Below are positions 45,101 through 52,768 of a stretch of DNA of 64,000 bases, piece after piece. The notes beneath the pieces were generated by a model. That model did not search any database. It was not told where the DNA came from and saw only the letters and a list, made by a program, of their open reading frames with translations. The DNA is from Chitinophaga varians. GTDB taxonomy: Bacteria; Bacteroidota; Bacteroidia; Chitinophagales; Chitinophagaceae. The stretch lies in the NCBI RefSeq assembly GCF_012641275.1, contig NZ_JABAIA010000001.1:2604001-2668000 (forward strand), read 5' to 3'. The translations under genes and the position numbers were made by a program. How positions within the stretch are numbered: position 1 is the first letter of the stretch; each line of letters begins with the position of its first letter.

Positions 45101-45881
45101 TAATGGTAGGGTCCAGCACACGCAGAAAGGGTTTGCCGTCCATATAGGAGAAGGCGAACTTTCCGTCCAGGTCGTCTGTCAGGGAATAGCCATAGAGGGA
45201 GAGGAGCTTGTTTTTTTCCTTGTCCCAGTTGCGCAGCGTATCAAAATAAAACGGTCCGTTCTTTTGCAACAGCTGCAGGAAGAGCGCAGTTTTATGCACA
45301 CAGAGCGCATGGGCTGTTTCATCGCAGGTGCAATGGGTATCAAAAAAACGTTCCTCATTGCGCTGGATGATCAGCGGGTATTCCTTTTTATCCAACGTCA
45401 GCACAGCTTCCACCTTTTCATCCTTGGCAGATGAAACCTTGGCGGGATGCTGCTTTACGATCGCTTCCGCTTCCGCGATGATCGTGCTGGAAGTCAGTAA
45501 TTTGATCGTTTTAATATCGATGGATTTCATTTTGATCAGGGTGTGTTGTTGATCAAAATGTGTTTCGAAGCTCTCGAAATGATTCTTGTCCAGCATTTCC
45601 TGAAGCTGGAACAGTGCTGCAGCCTCGTGCCTGCAAATGTCTCCCAGGTTATAGGGACACTGGCAACGGATAGACATACCGCTGGTTTCACCGTATTTAT
45701 TGATGGAAACCCGGTAATAATTGGCATGCGTGTCACTTTTGACGCGGAAAGTAGCTGATTTCAATACCGGGTCGGCCTCAATGAGCTCAACTCCTCCGGT
45801 AGAAAAAATACGCTTCCCCCTGCGGATCACTTCATCAGTGCCGTTATTGTAAACATATTTTAGCAAATGGGGCAGCGACAT
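42141..45881 (-). CDS. SNF2-family DNA-dependent ATPase with SWIM zinc finger
   Basis: A 1,246-residue protein. The N-terminus holds a SWIM zinc finger ([18 protein letters not shown], the C-x-C...C-x-H pattern), and a second Cys/His cluster [14 protein letters not shown] follows around residues 180-200. From about residue 790 the helicase core begins, with [33 protein letters not shown] (motif I), [11 protein letters not shown] (DESQ motif II), [11 protein letters not shown] and the C-terminal [43 protein letters not shown]. Such enzymes remodel protein-DNA complexes in transcription or repair. The gene is monocistronic. Confidence 0.93.
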   Translation of the reverse strand: [1246 protein letters not shown]

Positions 45882-46231
45882 ACTATTCGTTGTTGCCTGC
45901 TTTTGATATCAGCGACTACGGGGTAAATAAATATATCAAAAATCTTTAACCGCTGATAAAAAGGCAATCCACAAAAGTAAGCAGAAATCTTTAATAAACA
46001 GCGGGCAAAATGCTCGCAAAACAGCAATCTCTTGGTGGTGGCAACTTCGCTGCGATCCGCCCGGGGAGGGCGCCTTATTTGATATATAATTATTTTTATA
46101 TTTAATTATTATAATGCGTTTTGGGTGATATTATTTTACCATTGTTTTTCAATCTATTATAATCATATAAATAAAAATAGCCATTTCTCTTAAATGCAGG
46201 CCCCGTTAACGCGAATAATCCGGTAAAGTTG
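45882..46231. other. Intergenic region upstream of the SNF2 gene and past the LytTR gene
   Basis: 350 bases, very AT-rich at 46077-46195, with no ORF that I can support and no clear promoter. No hairpin with a T-run was seen after the LytTR gene. Confidence 0.35.
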
Positions 46232-47326
46232 TTAGCGGTCCAACCACTTCTTAAACTCCGCCACCTTGTGTTTGCTGATAATGATAGGATCAGCGGATGC
46301 CGGACTGGTCAACAATCTCAACTGATTGCGGCCATATATCCATATGTTTTCAATGCCGTTCATATTGACAATGTATTGCCGGTTGGCCCTGTAAAACATC
46401 TCATTGTCAAGCTGCCCCATCAGATCGTCCAGACTACTGTTTAATACCAACACCTTATGTTGAAAAGTGACAGCGGAAACAACATTGTCTGAAAGGTATA
46501 TGTACACTATATCCTGCACGTCAACAGTAATGATCTCATCCTTCTCGTAGGTAATCAGCCGCTTTCTGGTGGCCTCTTCCCCGGGTTTCCTGTCTGCAAT
46601 AAGGTTCTGTTGCCTTGTTTCCAGCTGACGATTAAGCACACTCAGGCCATTGATCTCCTCATTTAATCCGGCAATGGTCTGGTCCACCTGCTGTTCATAT
46701 CGCTGGTATATGGCCCTCATCAGTCCGAAACAACCAGCGGCAACAAGGAGTATCAACAATAAACTCCCTGCTAAAAACTTCTGGTACAAATGGTCCAGTT
46801 GCGCTCTTAAAACCTTTATATTGGCATGACTGGCCAGCATCCAGTCAGTGCCGTTTACAGGATGGACGCTTACAATTTCCGAACTGCGGTTGGCACTCAC
46901 CGGAAAAGTCCTGATGCCCGAGATCAGCTTACCGCTTTTAAGTATATCACTAAAAGCCTTTGAATTCCCGAATCCCGAAAGCCTGGAATTTCCTTCCACG
47001 ATTTTTTTCCCCACTAATGAGGGATCGGGATGACAAAGTTCTATTCCCTCCCTGTTGTACATGCACACAAACTCACTTTGAACGTCTGTATTGACGATGC
47101 TTTTTTGCAGGTTTTCAATGACCACGTCCGGCGATATACCAGCCAGAAGTTGTTGCTCCAGCAAGGTGCCCAATTCACGGATTTCCCTTTGCCCCGATTC
47201 CATTTTCTGCTCAAATAAAGCTTCCCGGGCCTCTGTATAATAATAATAAAGTGCTCCCCAGCCTGCCAATATGGCCACAAAAACAAGCGCCGCAAACGTC
47301 AGCAGATAAAGTCGGGTCTTTTTCAT
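46232..47326 (-). CDS. Membrane-bound LytTR transcriptional regulator with Cache-like sensor
   Basis: A 364-residue protein. Membrane helix 1 is at about residues 6-26, followed by a periplasmic Cache-like domain (CMYNREGIELCHPDPSLVGKKIVEGN...GTDWMLASHANI, a double-Cache/PAS pattern), then helix 2 at about 180-200. A coiled stretch follows and the C-terminal LytTR DNA-binding domain runs from about residue 265 (DEIITVDVQDIVYIYLSDNVV...FYRANRQYIVNMNGIENI). The protein couples an extracellular signal directly to DNA binding, without a kinase. It is divergent from the haem-binding/P460 pair, which may be its target; the 217-base gap is shared. Confidence 0.85.
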   Translation of the reverse strand: MKKTRLYLLTFAALVFVAILAGWGALYYYYTEAREALFEQKMESGQREIRELGTLLEQQLLAGISPDVVIENLQKSIVNTDVQSEFVCMYNREGIELCHPDPSLVGKKIVEGNSRLSGFGNSKAFSDILKSGKLISGIRTFPVSANRSSEIVSVHPVNGTDWMLASHANIKVLRAQLDHLYQKFLAGSLLLILLVAAGCFGLMRAIYQRYEQQVDQTIAGLNEEINGLSVLNRQLETRQQNLIADRKPGEEATRKRLITYEKDEIITVDVQDIVYIYLSDNVVSAVTFQHKVLVLNSSLDDLMGQLDNEMFYRANRQYIVNMNGIENIWIYGRNQLRLLTSPASADPIIISKHKVAEFKKWLDR

Positions 47327-47543
47327 TGTTTGATTATTCGCTGCTAATGTAGGCCCTTTTGAGGTCGATCTGAAAAATTCGGCAGTCCTTTCCAGACACA
47401 ACAGTCACCTTCAACGGAATGCACTCCCTCTCGCAAACATATATTCCTTTTCAGCCTCTATTTTGTCCCTCTCAGCGTCCATTATATGTCCTAACCTTTT
47501 GTATATCAATAATTTTGTCCCAACCGATGAAATTCAAAAACCG

Positions 47544-48479
47544 ATGAAAAAAATACGTCTGATGATAGCCCTGTTAGGAACAGGCTTCCTTGTACTACAG
47601 TTTTTGGGTCCGGACAAACCAGCATCCGTACCAGCTCCTAATCTCTCCGGGATACCGGAAGAAGTAAATGCCATTATCCGCAATTCCTGTTTCGATTGCC
47701 ATTCGTCTCAAACAACACTGCAATGGTATGACAAGCTGTCACCGGCCAACCTCCTGGTATATGACCATATACAAAAAGGCCGCAAAGCATTGGATTTTTC
47801 GAAGTGGGATTCATTGGCTCCTGCAGCACAGAGTGGAATATTATTTTATTCTCTGAACAAAATCCTTGAAAATGAAATGCCTTTGCCGTCCTATACAACG
47901 GTACATCCAACCAAAAAAATCTCTGACGGGGATATTCAGGTATTAAAGAATTTTTTGGTTGCCAGAACATTGTCCAGGCCGGCAGCGAATAAAGCGCGTC
48001 CCCAACTCACCGGTTCTGCCGGCAGCCAGGATGCCCCCTCCCGATTGCCTGTCCGGCCTGCGCCCAATGGCATAGAATACCTGCCTGATTACCGTAACTG
48101 GAAAGTAATAAGCATAACAGACCGGTTCGATAACGGCACCATGCGGATTATTTATGGGAATGAAGTCGCGGTTAAAGCAATCCGGGAATGTAAAACAAAT
48201 CCATGGCCGGACGGAAGCATCTTTGCCAAAGCAGCCTGGAAGCAACAAACCAATGCAGACGGTAGTATCACGGCAGGAGATTTTGTACAGGTTGAATTTA
48301 TGATTAAAGATGCTCAGAAATATGCATCCACAGCCGGTTGGGGATGGGCCAGGTGGCTGGGGACCGGCCTGAAGCCCTATGGTGAAAAAGCGGTGTTTAC
48401 AACGGAATGTGTCTCATGTCATAGTCCAAGAAAGGACAACGACTATGTATTTACCACTCCTTTTACTTTTAAAAACTGA
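47544..48479 (+). CDS. Haem-binding domain plus cytochrome P460 protein
   Basis: A 311-residue exported protein with an N-terminal membrane/signal segment (IALLGTGFLVLQF). Haem-binding motif 1 is CFDCH at residues 49-53 in NSCFDCHSSQT, the start of a Haem_bd domain (about residues 30-145). After a Pro/Ala linker the second half (about 170-311) is cytochrome P460-like, ending with haem motif CVSCH in TTECVSCHSPRKDNDYVFT. It is a diheme redox protein of the periplasm. Its ATG at 47544 begins the signal; the longer frame from 47463 is probably leader. It is followed four bases later by a small lipoprotein. Confidence 0.82.
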   Translation: MKKIRLMIALLGTGFLVLQFLGPDKPASVPAPNLSGIPEEVNAIIRNSCFDCHSSQTTLQWYDKLSPANLLVYDHIQKGRKALDFSKWDSLAPAAQSGILFYSLNKILENEMPLPSYTTVHPTKKISDGDIQVLKNFLVARTLSRPAANKARPQLTGSAGSQDAPSRLPVRPAPNGIEYLPDYRNWKVISITDRFDNGTMRIIYGNEVAVKAIRECKTNPWPDGSIFAKAAWKQQTNADGSITAGDFVQVEFMIKDAQKYASTAGWGWARWLGTGLKPYGEKAVFTTECVSCHSPRKDNDYVFTTPFTFKN

Positions 48480-48483
48480 TCAA

Positions 48484-48957
48484 ATGAAATACATTATTTA
48501 TATGCTTGTTCTTATATCGATAGCTGGTTGCCGTTTCCGCTCCGAAAACAAACCGGCATTAAACAGGGAAGCATCTCTCACGCAGCTGGGAGATCTGCCT
48601 GAAAACCCGTTTTTGCTCTATGCTATCACCAGTGCCATCTATCCCAAAGACAGCATAACAACTGTGCTGTATGGCAATGCTTCAGCATATGCTTATGCAG
48701 CCATGAACACAGACGGACATTATCCGGCAGGGGCTGTACTATACGAAGTTACCTGGAAACAGCAGCCAGACCGGCAATGGTTTGGTGCCAATATCCCTCA
48801 GACGATCCAAAAAACAGAACGTGTGGAGGTCATTTCAACAAATAAAACCCGTTATACATGCTTCCAGGGCAAGATTCCCCGGAAAGTGGAGCGCAGCACG
48901 GACGAAGCGGAAAGAACAACATTTATCCTCGGTCAGAAAATAGCCGTAAGTCCATAA
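48484..48957 (+). CDS. Lipoprotein related to cytochrome P460, without haem motif
   Basis: A 157-residue protein with a lipobox (ISIAGC followed by RFR). The stretch YAAMNTDGHYPAGAVLYEVTWKQQPDRQWFGANIP resembles the P460 fold of the preceding gene (compare GSIFAKAAWKQQTNADGS), and the C-terminal part RVEVISTNKTRYTCFQGKI has only a single Cys and no C-x-x-C-H. It may be a haem-free relative or a partner of the diheme protein. The tight four-base gap makes it part of the same operon. The relationship is a cautious reading. Confidence 0.55.
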   Translation: MKYIIYMLVLISIAGCRFRSENKPALNREASLTQLGDLPENPFLLYAITSAIYPKDSITTVLYGNASAYAYAAMNTDGHYPAGAVLYEVTWKQQPDRQWFGANIPQTIQKTERVEVISTNKTRYTCFQGKIPRKVERSTDEAERTTFILGQKIAVSP

Positions 48958-48998
48958 CCGCGCAGCTGTCCGGCCTGCCCGGCTGCGTTCATCCGGCG

Positions 48999-49904
48999 TC
49001 AGCCAATATGCCGGACATACCGCTTCACGGAAAAATCCATGGCCTCTTTTGCACCGGTAAGCACATACTTGCCAAATGCGCCGTACATGGCATCATAGGC
49101 GTACGGCGCCACCGCATCGTCAATCACTTTTACCTCCGCAGCTGACAACGGAATATTATTAGGATAACTATACATAAACGACATGGTCTTCCTGTCAGTA
49201 GATACCTGGATTACATCACCTACCAACAACATCCCCTTGCCAGCCGGACTATACAACACGTTCGCTCCGGGGAAATGACCACCACACAGTATCAGCTTCA
49301 TATCGTCCCACAGGTCCAGCGTCATGCCGTCCCACAGTTTGATCACCTCGTCATGCCGTCCCAGCCAGGAAACATCCAGGTTGTGCACATGTACGGGCAC
49401 CTGGCCGAAAGCATGGCTCCATTCCACGATAGTGGAAAAATAATGCGGGTGCGAAATAGCAATCGCACGTATACCACCCAACCGCTGTATGATATCTATC
49501 GTAGAGGCGTCAAGGTGAGCCACACAGTCCCACAGGATATTGCCGTTGGGCGTCACCAGCAGGTGGGCCCTCTGTCCGATGCCAAAATCAGGCGTGGTAT
49601 AGATGGCATACAGCCCGGGCGCTATCAGCTCTATGATATTTTTATGTCTCTTCTGCAACTGGTCAAAGGTGGTCCAGCTTTGTCCGGCCGGATTCACGTA
49701 CTGGCGTTCGTCTTCGCAAATCGGGCAGTGTGCCGGCGCATCAGCCGTGGCATCGTACTGCACGCCACAGGTCACACAGATATAATGTTTCATATTTTTC
49801 GGTTTGTCCTCAGAAAGGTAGGGCATTTTAGATAAAAGCGGGAATCCTGCCACTGCCAGTCCGCTTTGTTTAAGCCACTCCCGTCTTGATTTGTCTTGTG
49901 CCAT
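48999..49904 (-). CDS. MBL-fold hydrolase with N-terminal rubredoxin-like cysteines
   Basis: A 301-residue protein. Residues 1-30 read SRREWLKQSG followed by a hydrophobic LAVAGFPLL, a twin-arginine export signal. Next comes a zinc- or iron-ribbon with CVTCG...CPIC (about residues 42-62). The body is a metallo-beta-lactamase-fold domain (SHPHYFSTIVEW, GHFPGANVLYSP, VGDVI). The usual HxHxDH motif is changed: SHPHYF has lost the Asp. The redox and Tat features suggest a folded metalloprotein exported to the periplasm. It is divergent from an AraC regulator with a compact shared promoter. Confidence 0.75.
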   Translation of the reverse strand: MAQDKSRREWLKQSGLAVAGFPLLSKMPYLSEDKPKNMKHYICVTCGVQYDATADAPAHCPICEDERQYVNPAGQSWTTFDQLQKRHKNIIELIAPGLYAIYTTPDFGIGQRAHLLVTPNGNILWDCVAHLDASTIDIIQRLGGIRAIAISHPHYFSTIVEWSHAFGQVPVHVHNLDVSWLGRHDEVIKLWDGMTLDLWDDMKLILCGGHFPGANVLYSPAGKGMLLVGDVIQVSTDRKTMSFMYSYPNNIPLSAAEVKVIDDAVAPYAYDAMYGAFGKYVLTGAKEAMDFSVKRYVRHIG

Positions 49905-49924
49905 GATATCGATGTTTTGAAAAA

Positions 49925-49955
49925 CAAAAGTAGCCCGCTGCCACACCGTCTTCAA
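49925..49955 (-). promoter_or_regulatory. Putative promoter of the MBL-fold gene
   Basis: On the minus strand TACTTTTG (49925-49932) matches TAnnTTTG, and TTG (49953-49955) lies 20 bases before it, the standard -33/-7 spacing. It lies in the 85-base gap between the divergent MBL and AraC genes. Confidence 0.5.
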
Positions 49956-49989
49956 GGGACATACTCGACAAATACTTGTACATTTGAAC

Positions 49990-50877
49990 ATGCGACCTGC
50001 TATTCCCCAACACCGGATCAACGATGGCGTGACCACGACGGTTTCTGTACCTGTCAAACATGTACTGATCGCTGCTTTTGACGATACCGGCAAAATCATG
50101 CCGCGCCAGTACCCTCACCGGCATACCTACTACGAGGTCCTGCTGTTGCATAACAGCAAAGGCATTCACGCTATTGACTTCAATACGTACCCTTTTGATG
50201 GGGCGGTGGTATTCCTGTTGTCGCCGGAACAGGTGCATCAGTTGGACAGGGAGGCCACCACCGGCTATTCTTTGAAGTTTGACCCCTCTTTCTTCAGCAG
50301 CGGCAACGATCCCGATAGTCAGCTGCTGGGACATTTCCTGTTTGATAATATGCAGGCTTATCCGGTCATACCGCTGGAGCCGGCAGATCTCGCGCGGCTG
50401 GAGAAGCTGATGGGCATTGCACGCGACGAGTATGAACAGGCAAACGAAGACACCACGCCTATTCTCTTTTCGTATATCCGTGTACTGCTGATGGAAATCA
50501 TGCGTATCCGCAGACGGCAGTTGTCAGAGCCGCACCTGTTGCCCGGCCAGCCGCAGACGCAGCTGCTACAGTTCAAACAACTGCTGCACCGGCATTTCCG
50601 GGAGCTCCACGAAGTGCAGGACTATGCCTCTCAGCTGCATGTAAGCCCACGGCAGCTGAATGCGCTCACACAAAAGCTGACCGGTAAAACGGCCGGCGCT
50701 TTCATTAAAGAGCGTATCCTCCTGGAAGCAAAACGGTTGTTGTTCCTGAATGAGCTGACCGTTAAAGAAGTCGGCTACCAACTTGGATTTGATGATCCTG
50801 CTTATTTTACGCGCTTTTTCAAAAAGAACACCGGCCAGTCGCCACAACAGTTCAGGGAAACATCCCAACCGGCATAA
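49990..50877 (+). CDS. AraC-family transcriptional regulator
   Basis: A 295-residue regulator. The N-terminal cupin-type sensor (RQYPHRHTYYEVLLLHN...GAVVFLLSPEQVHQL) holds the usual ligand-binding beta-barrel. The C-terminal 100 residues form the AraC domain: VQDYASQLHVSPRQLNALTQKLTGKTAGAFIKERILLEAKRLL, then VKEVGYQLGFDDPAYFTRFFKKNTGQSPQQFR. The ATG at 49990 was chosen; an in-frame TTG six bases earlier is also possible. It is divergent from the MBL gene and just upstream of a DoxX gene, either of which may be its target. Confidence 0.88.
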   Translation: MRPAIPQHRINDGVTTTVSVPVKHVLIAAFDDTGKIMPRQYPHRHTYYEVLLLHNSKGIHAIDFNTYPFDGAVVFLLSPEQVHQLDREATTGYSLKFDPSFFSSGNDPDSQLLGHFLFDNMQAYPVIPLEPADLARLEKLMGIARDEYEQANEDTTPILFSYIRVLLMEIMRIRRRQLSEPHLLPGQPQTQLLQFKQLLHRHFRELHEVQDYASQLHVSPRQLNALTQKLTGKTAGAFIKERILLEAKRLLFLNELTVKEVGYQLGFDDPAYFTRFFKKNTGQSPQQFRETSQPA

Positions 50878-50928
50878 ATGTGCAAGCCAAACACTATTTT
50901 ATCCATGGACATCCCTGTGGATGAGCGC

Positions 50929-50936
50929 TAGTTTTG
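50929..50936 (+). promoter_or_regulatory. Putative -7 element of the DoxX gene
   Basis: TAGTTTTG matches TAnnTTTG, 25 bases before the start codon. A CATCC-4-GGATG inverted repeat lies directly upstream and could be the AraC operator. Confidence 0.45.
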
Positions 50937-50961
50937 TGTCTTCATTTTAAAACACACAGAC

Positions 50962-51333
50962 ATGAAAGACAACAAACAAAACGCATTTCTCGTATTACGT
51001 ATAGGTATCGGCGTATTATTCCTCGTTTTTGGTATTCAGAAAATCATGGGAGGCCCTGCTATGTGGGCATTTCTGGGAGGAACACTAAAAATGGTTGGTA
51101 TCAGTCAATGGCCGGTCTTCTGGGGTTTTATGGCGATGCTGGCGGAAGTGGCTGGGGGTATTGCGCTGATCACCGGGTTCTTTATCCGGCCGGCGGCGGT
51201 GGCACTTTTGTTCACCATGGCGATAGCTACCCTGTTTAAAATCAGCTCCGGCGCGCCTTTCTCCGACACGGCCTTTCCGCTGTCGATGATGATTGTATTT
51301 GCAGCCTGTATTATAGGAGGAAAAAACATTTAA
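50962..51333 (+). CDS. DoxX family membrane protein
   Basis: A 123-residue protein with four hydrophobic segments. It starts with [23 protein letters not shown] and continues with [28 protein letters not shown], the signature of DoxX/DUF417-type proteins. They are membrane proteins linked to thiosulfate or thiol redox, and most act without a known partner. The gene stands alone behind a promoter and ends just before an inverted repeat. Confidence 0.85.
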   Translation: MKDNKQNAFLVLRIGIGVLFLVFGIQKIMGGPAMWAFLGGTLKMVGISQWPVFWGFMAMLAEVAGGIALITGFFIRPAAVALLFTMAIATLFKISSGAPFSDTAFPLSMMIVFAACIIGGKNI

Positions 51334-51340
51334 TCATTAT

Positions 51341-51395
51341 TCATTTGGTTATTTGTTTATTAGAGGCAGACTTCAATAAGCAAATAACCAAATGA
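51341..51395. repeat. Long inverted repeat between the DoxX and ComB genes
   Basis: The arms 51341-51361 (TCATTTGGTTATTTGTTTAT...) and 51375-51395 pair over 21 bases with a single T-G pair, around a 13-base loop. It could serve as a bidirectional terminator between the convergent genes, or be a repeat-type intergenic element. Confidence 0.8.
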
Positions 51396-51402
51396 ACAAA
51401 TA

Positions 51403-52125
51403 TCAAAATGGCACCAGTTCACCATTCCTGAATATCGGCAGCACATTAGCGCCGTCAGGTGTGAGGCAGTAGGTGATATCTTTTTCCAGTCCGTATTTCG
51501 CCAGGCGTTTGTAGTGGGAAGCCTGTTTCATATAAGTATAGATGTCTCCTTTCGTAGTATTGTACAGGGTTTCAGCGGCAGTGGCAGAATCACAGTTCAC
51601 ATCAAAATGTTCACGGATGCGGCTTACCACGGCGCCGGCAAAGAGCGTGTCTTCCATATTCACGCGGTCTTTCCAGGCAGCGCAGCCCAGGATCACATTT
51701 TGTCCCTGTGAGACCAGGTAATCACATACGGCGCTGATATTGGGAAACGAGCCGGTAACGATCTGGATGGCATCTTTGGCCATGTGCAGCAGTTTCGTTC
51801 CGTTGGTGGTGGTCAGCACCAGTGTTTTGTTTTCGATGAATTCCCGGGGGTATTCAAAAGGGGAGTTGCCATGTACAAGCCCTTCCGCCACTTTGCCGTC
51901 GCGCTCTCCGGCGGTGATGCCGTCGATAGCGCGGCCGATGTTCACGCATTCTTCCACAGTAGCTACCGGTATTACTCTTGCTGCGCCGTTATAAAGGGCA
52001 GTGCAGATGGTAGAGGTGGCACGCAGCACATCGATGATGACCACGATGCTGTTTTTCACATCATACAGATGTAATAAGGCCGGAGATAAACATACTTCCA
52101 GGCTGGGTTTGTTGGTTGTTGTCAT
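51403..52125 (-). CDS. comB: 2-phosphosulfolactate phosphatase family protein
   Basis: A 240-residue protein matching ComB: IDVLRATSTICTALYNGAARVIPVATVEE at the N-terminus, then ENKTLVLTTTNGTKLLHM and VTGSFPN. In methanogens ComB makes sulfolactate for coenzyme M; the Bacteroidota role is unclear. The motif sequence is strong but the physiological substrate may differ. It is convergent with the DoxX gene. Confidence 0.85.
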   Translation of the reverse strand: MTTTNKPSLEVCLSPALLHLYDVKNSIVVIIDVLRATSTICTALYNGAARVIPVATVEECVNIGRAIDGITAGERDGKVAEGLVHGNSPFEYPREFIENKTLVLTTTNGTKLLHMAKDAIQIVTGSFPNISAVCDYLVSQGQNVILGCAAWKDRVNMEDTLFAGAVVSRIREHFDVNCDSATAAETLYNTTKGDIYTYMKQASHYKRLAKYGLEKDITYCLTPDGANVLPIFRNGELVPF

Positions 52126-52143
52126 TCAATTGCTTTTAGGCAT

Positions 52144-52617
52144 TTAATCAAGGACCACTCTCCACTTTTCGCTCTCTGCATAGTCCTTAATAACATCATT
52201 CCTTAGTTTCAGCAGGCGGGTCATATATTTTTGAAGATAGAATTTTTCAAACATCCGCCCGAACCAGCCGTAAGGAGTGCCAAATTCCATGATATCAATC
52301 ATTACGGTGCCGTTACCGATTTCCTTAAAATGGTGCTCATGCTTCATGTGGGTAAAATCACCTTCTGTCATTTCATCGGTAAAATGTTCTCCTTCCTTCA
52401 TGGCAGTGATTTTGGTGGTCAGTTCCCGCATTTTGCCGATATGTTTGGCGCGCCAGGTGACAGTTTCGTTCAACCGGATCAATCCATTGGTCCGGCCTTT
52501 GACGGCCTCTTCCTGCATGTGTGACATACTGCGTTTATGCAGGGTAATACTCCGGCTAAGGTCATACACCCGCTCTAGTGGTGCATGGATAACGGTAGTT
52601 AAATGAATGATAGGCAT
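52144..52617 (-). CDS. SRPBCC-family protein (START-like)
   Basis: A 157-residue protein. The start IHLTTVIHAPLERVYDLSRSITLHKRSM is typical of the START/polyketide cyclase-like family found in Bacteroidota as a putative cell division inhibitor or cyclase-like protein. The central FTHMKHEHHFKEIGNGTVMIDIMEFGTPYGWFGRMFEKFYLQKYM completes the helix-grip fold. Function unknown. The start at 52617 removes 14 upstream residues. It is 18 bases ahead of comB on the same strand and may be co-transcribed. Confidence 0.75.
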   Translation of the reverse strand: MPIIHLTTVIHAPLERVYDLSRSITLHKRSMSHMQEEAVKGRTNGLIRLNETVTWRAKHIGKMRELTTKITAMKEGEHFTDEMTEGDFTHMKHEHHFKEIGNGTVMIDIMEFGTPYGWFGRMFEKFYLQKYMTRLLKLRNDVIKDYAESEKWRVVLD

Positions 52618-52668
52618 AGATATGGCAATAAATAAATAATTTCTCTGGCAAAGGTGCAAAGGACCAAA

Positions 52669-52727
52669 TTAAGAGAGCAAAGGAGCGAAGAACAGGTTTC
52701 ATCCCCTTTGCCCCTTTGCTCTCTTAA
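52669..52727. repeat. Inverted repeat with GCAAAGG words
   Basis: A perfect 15-bp pair, TTAAGAGAGCAAAGG at 52669-52683 and its complement at 52713-52727, in the gap between the SRPBCC and gcvT genes. Additional diverged GCAAAGG copies extend the pattern on both sides (52648-52660 and 52704-52720). Confidence 0.8.
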
Positions 52728-52768
52728 ATTCTTTGCGTGCCGAAATTAAGAACTTTCACCCGCTATTC

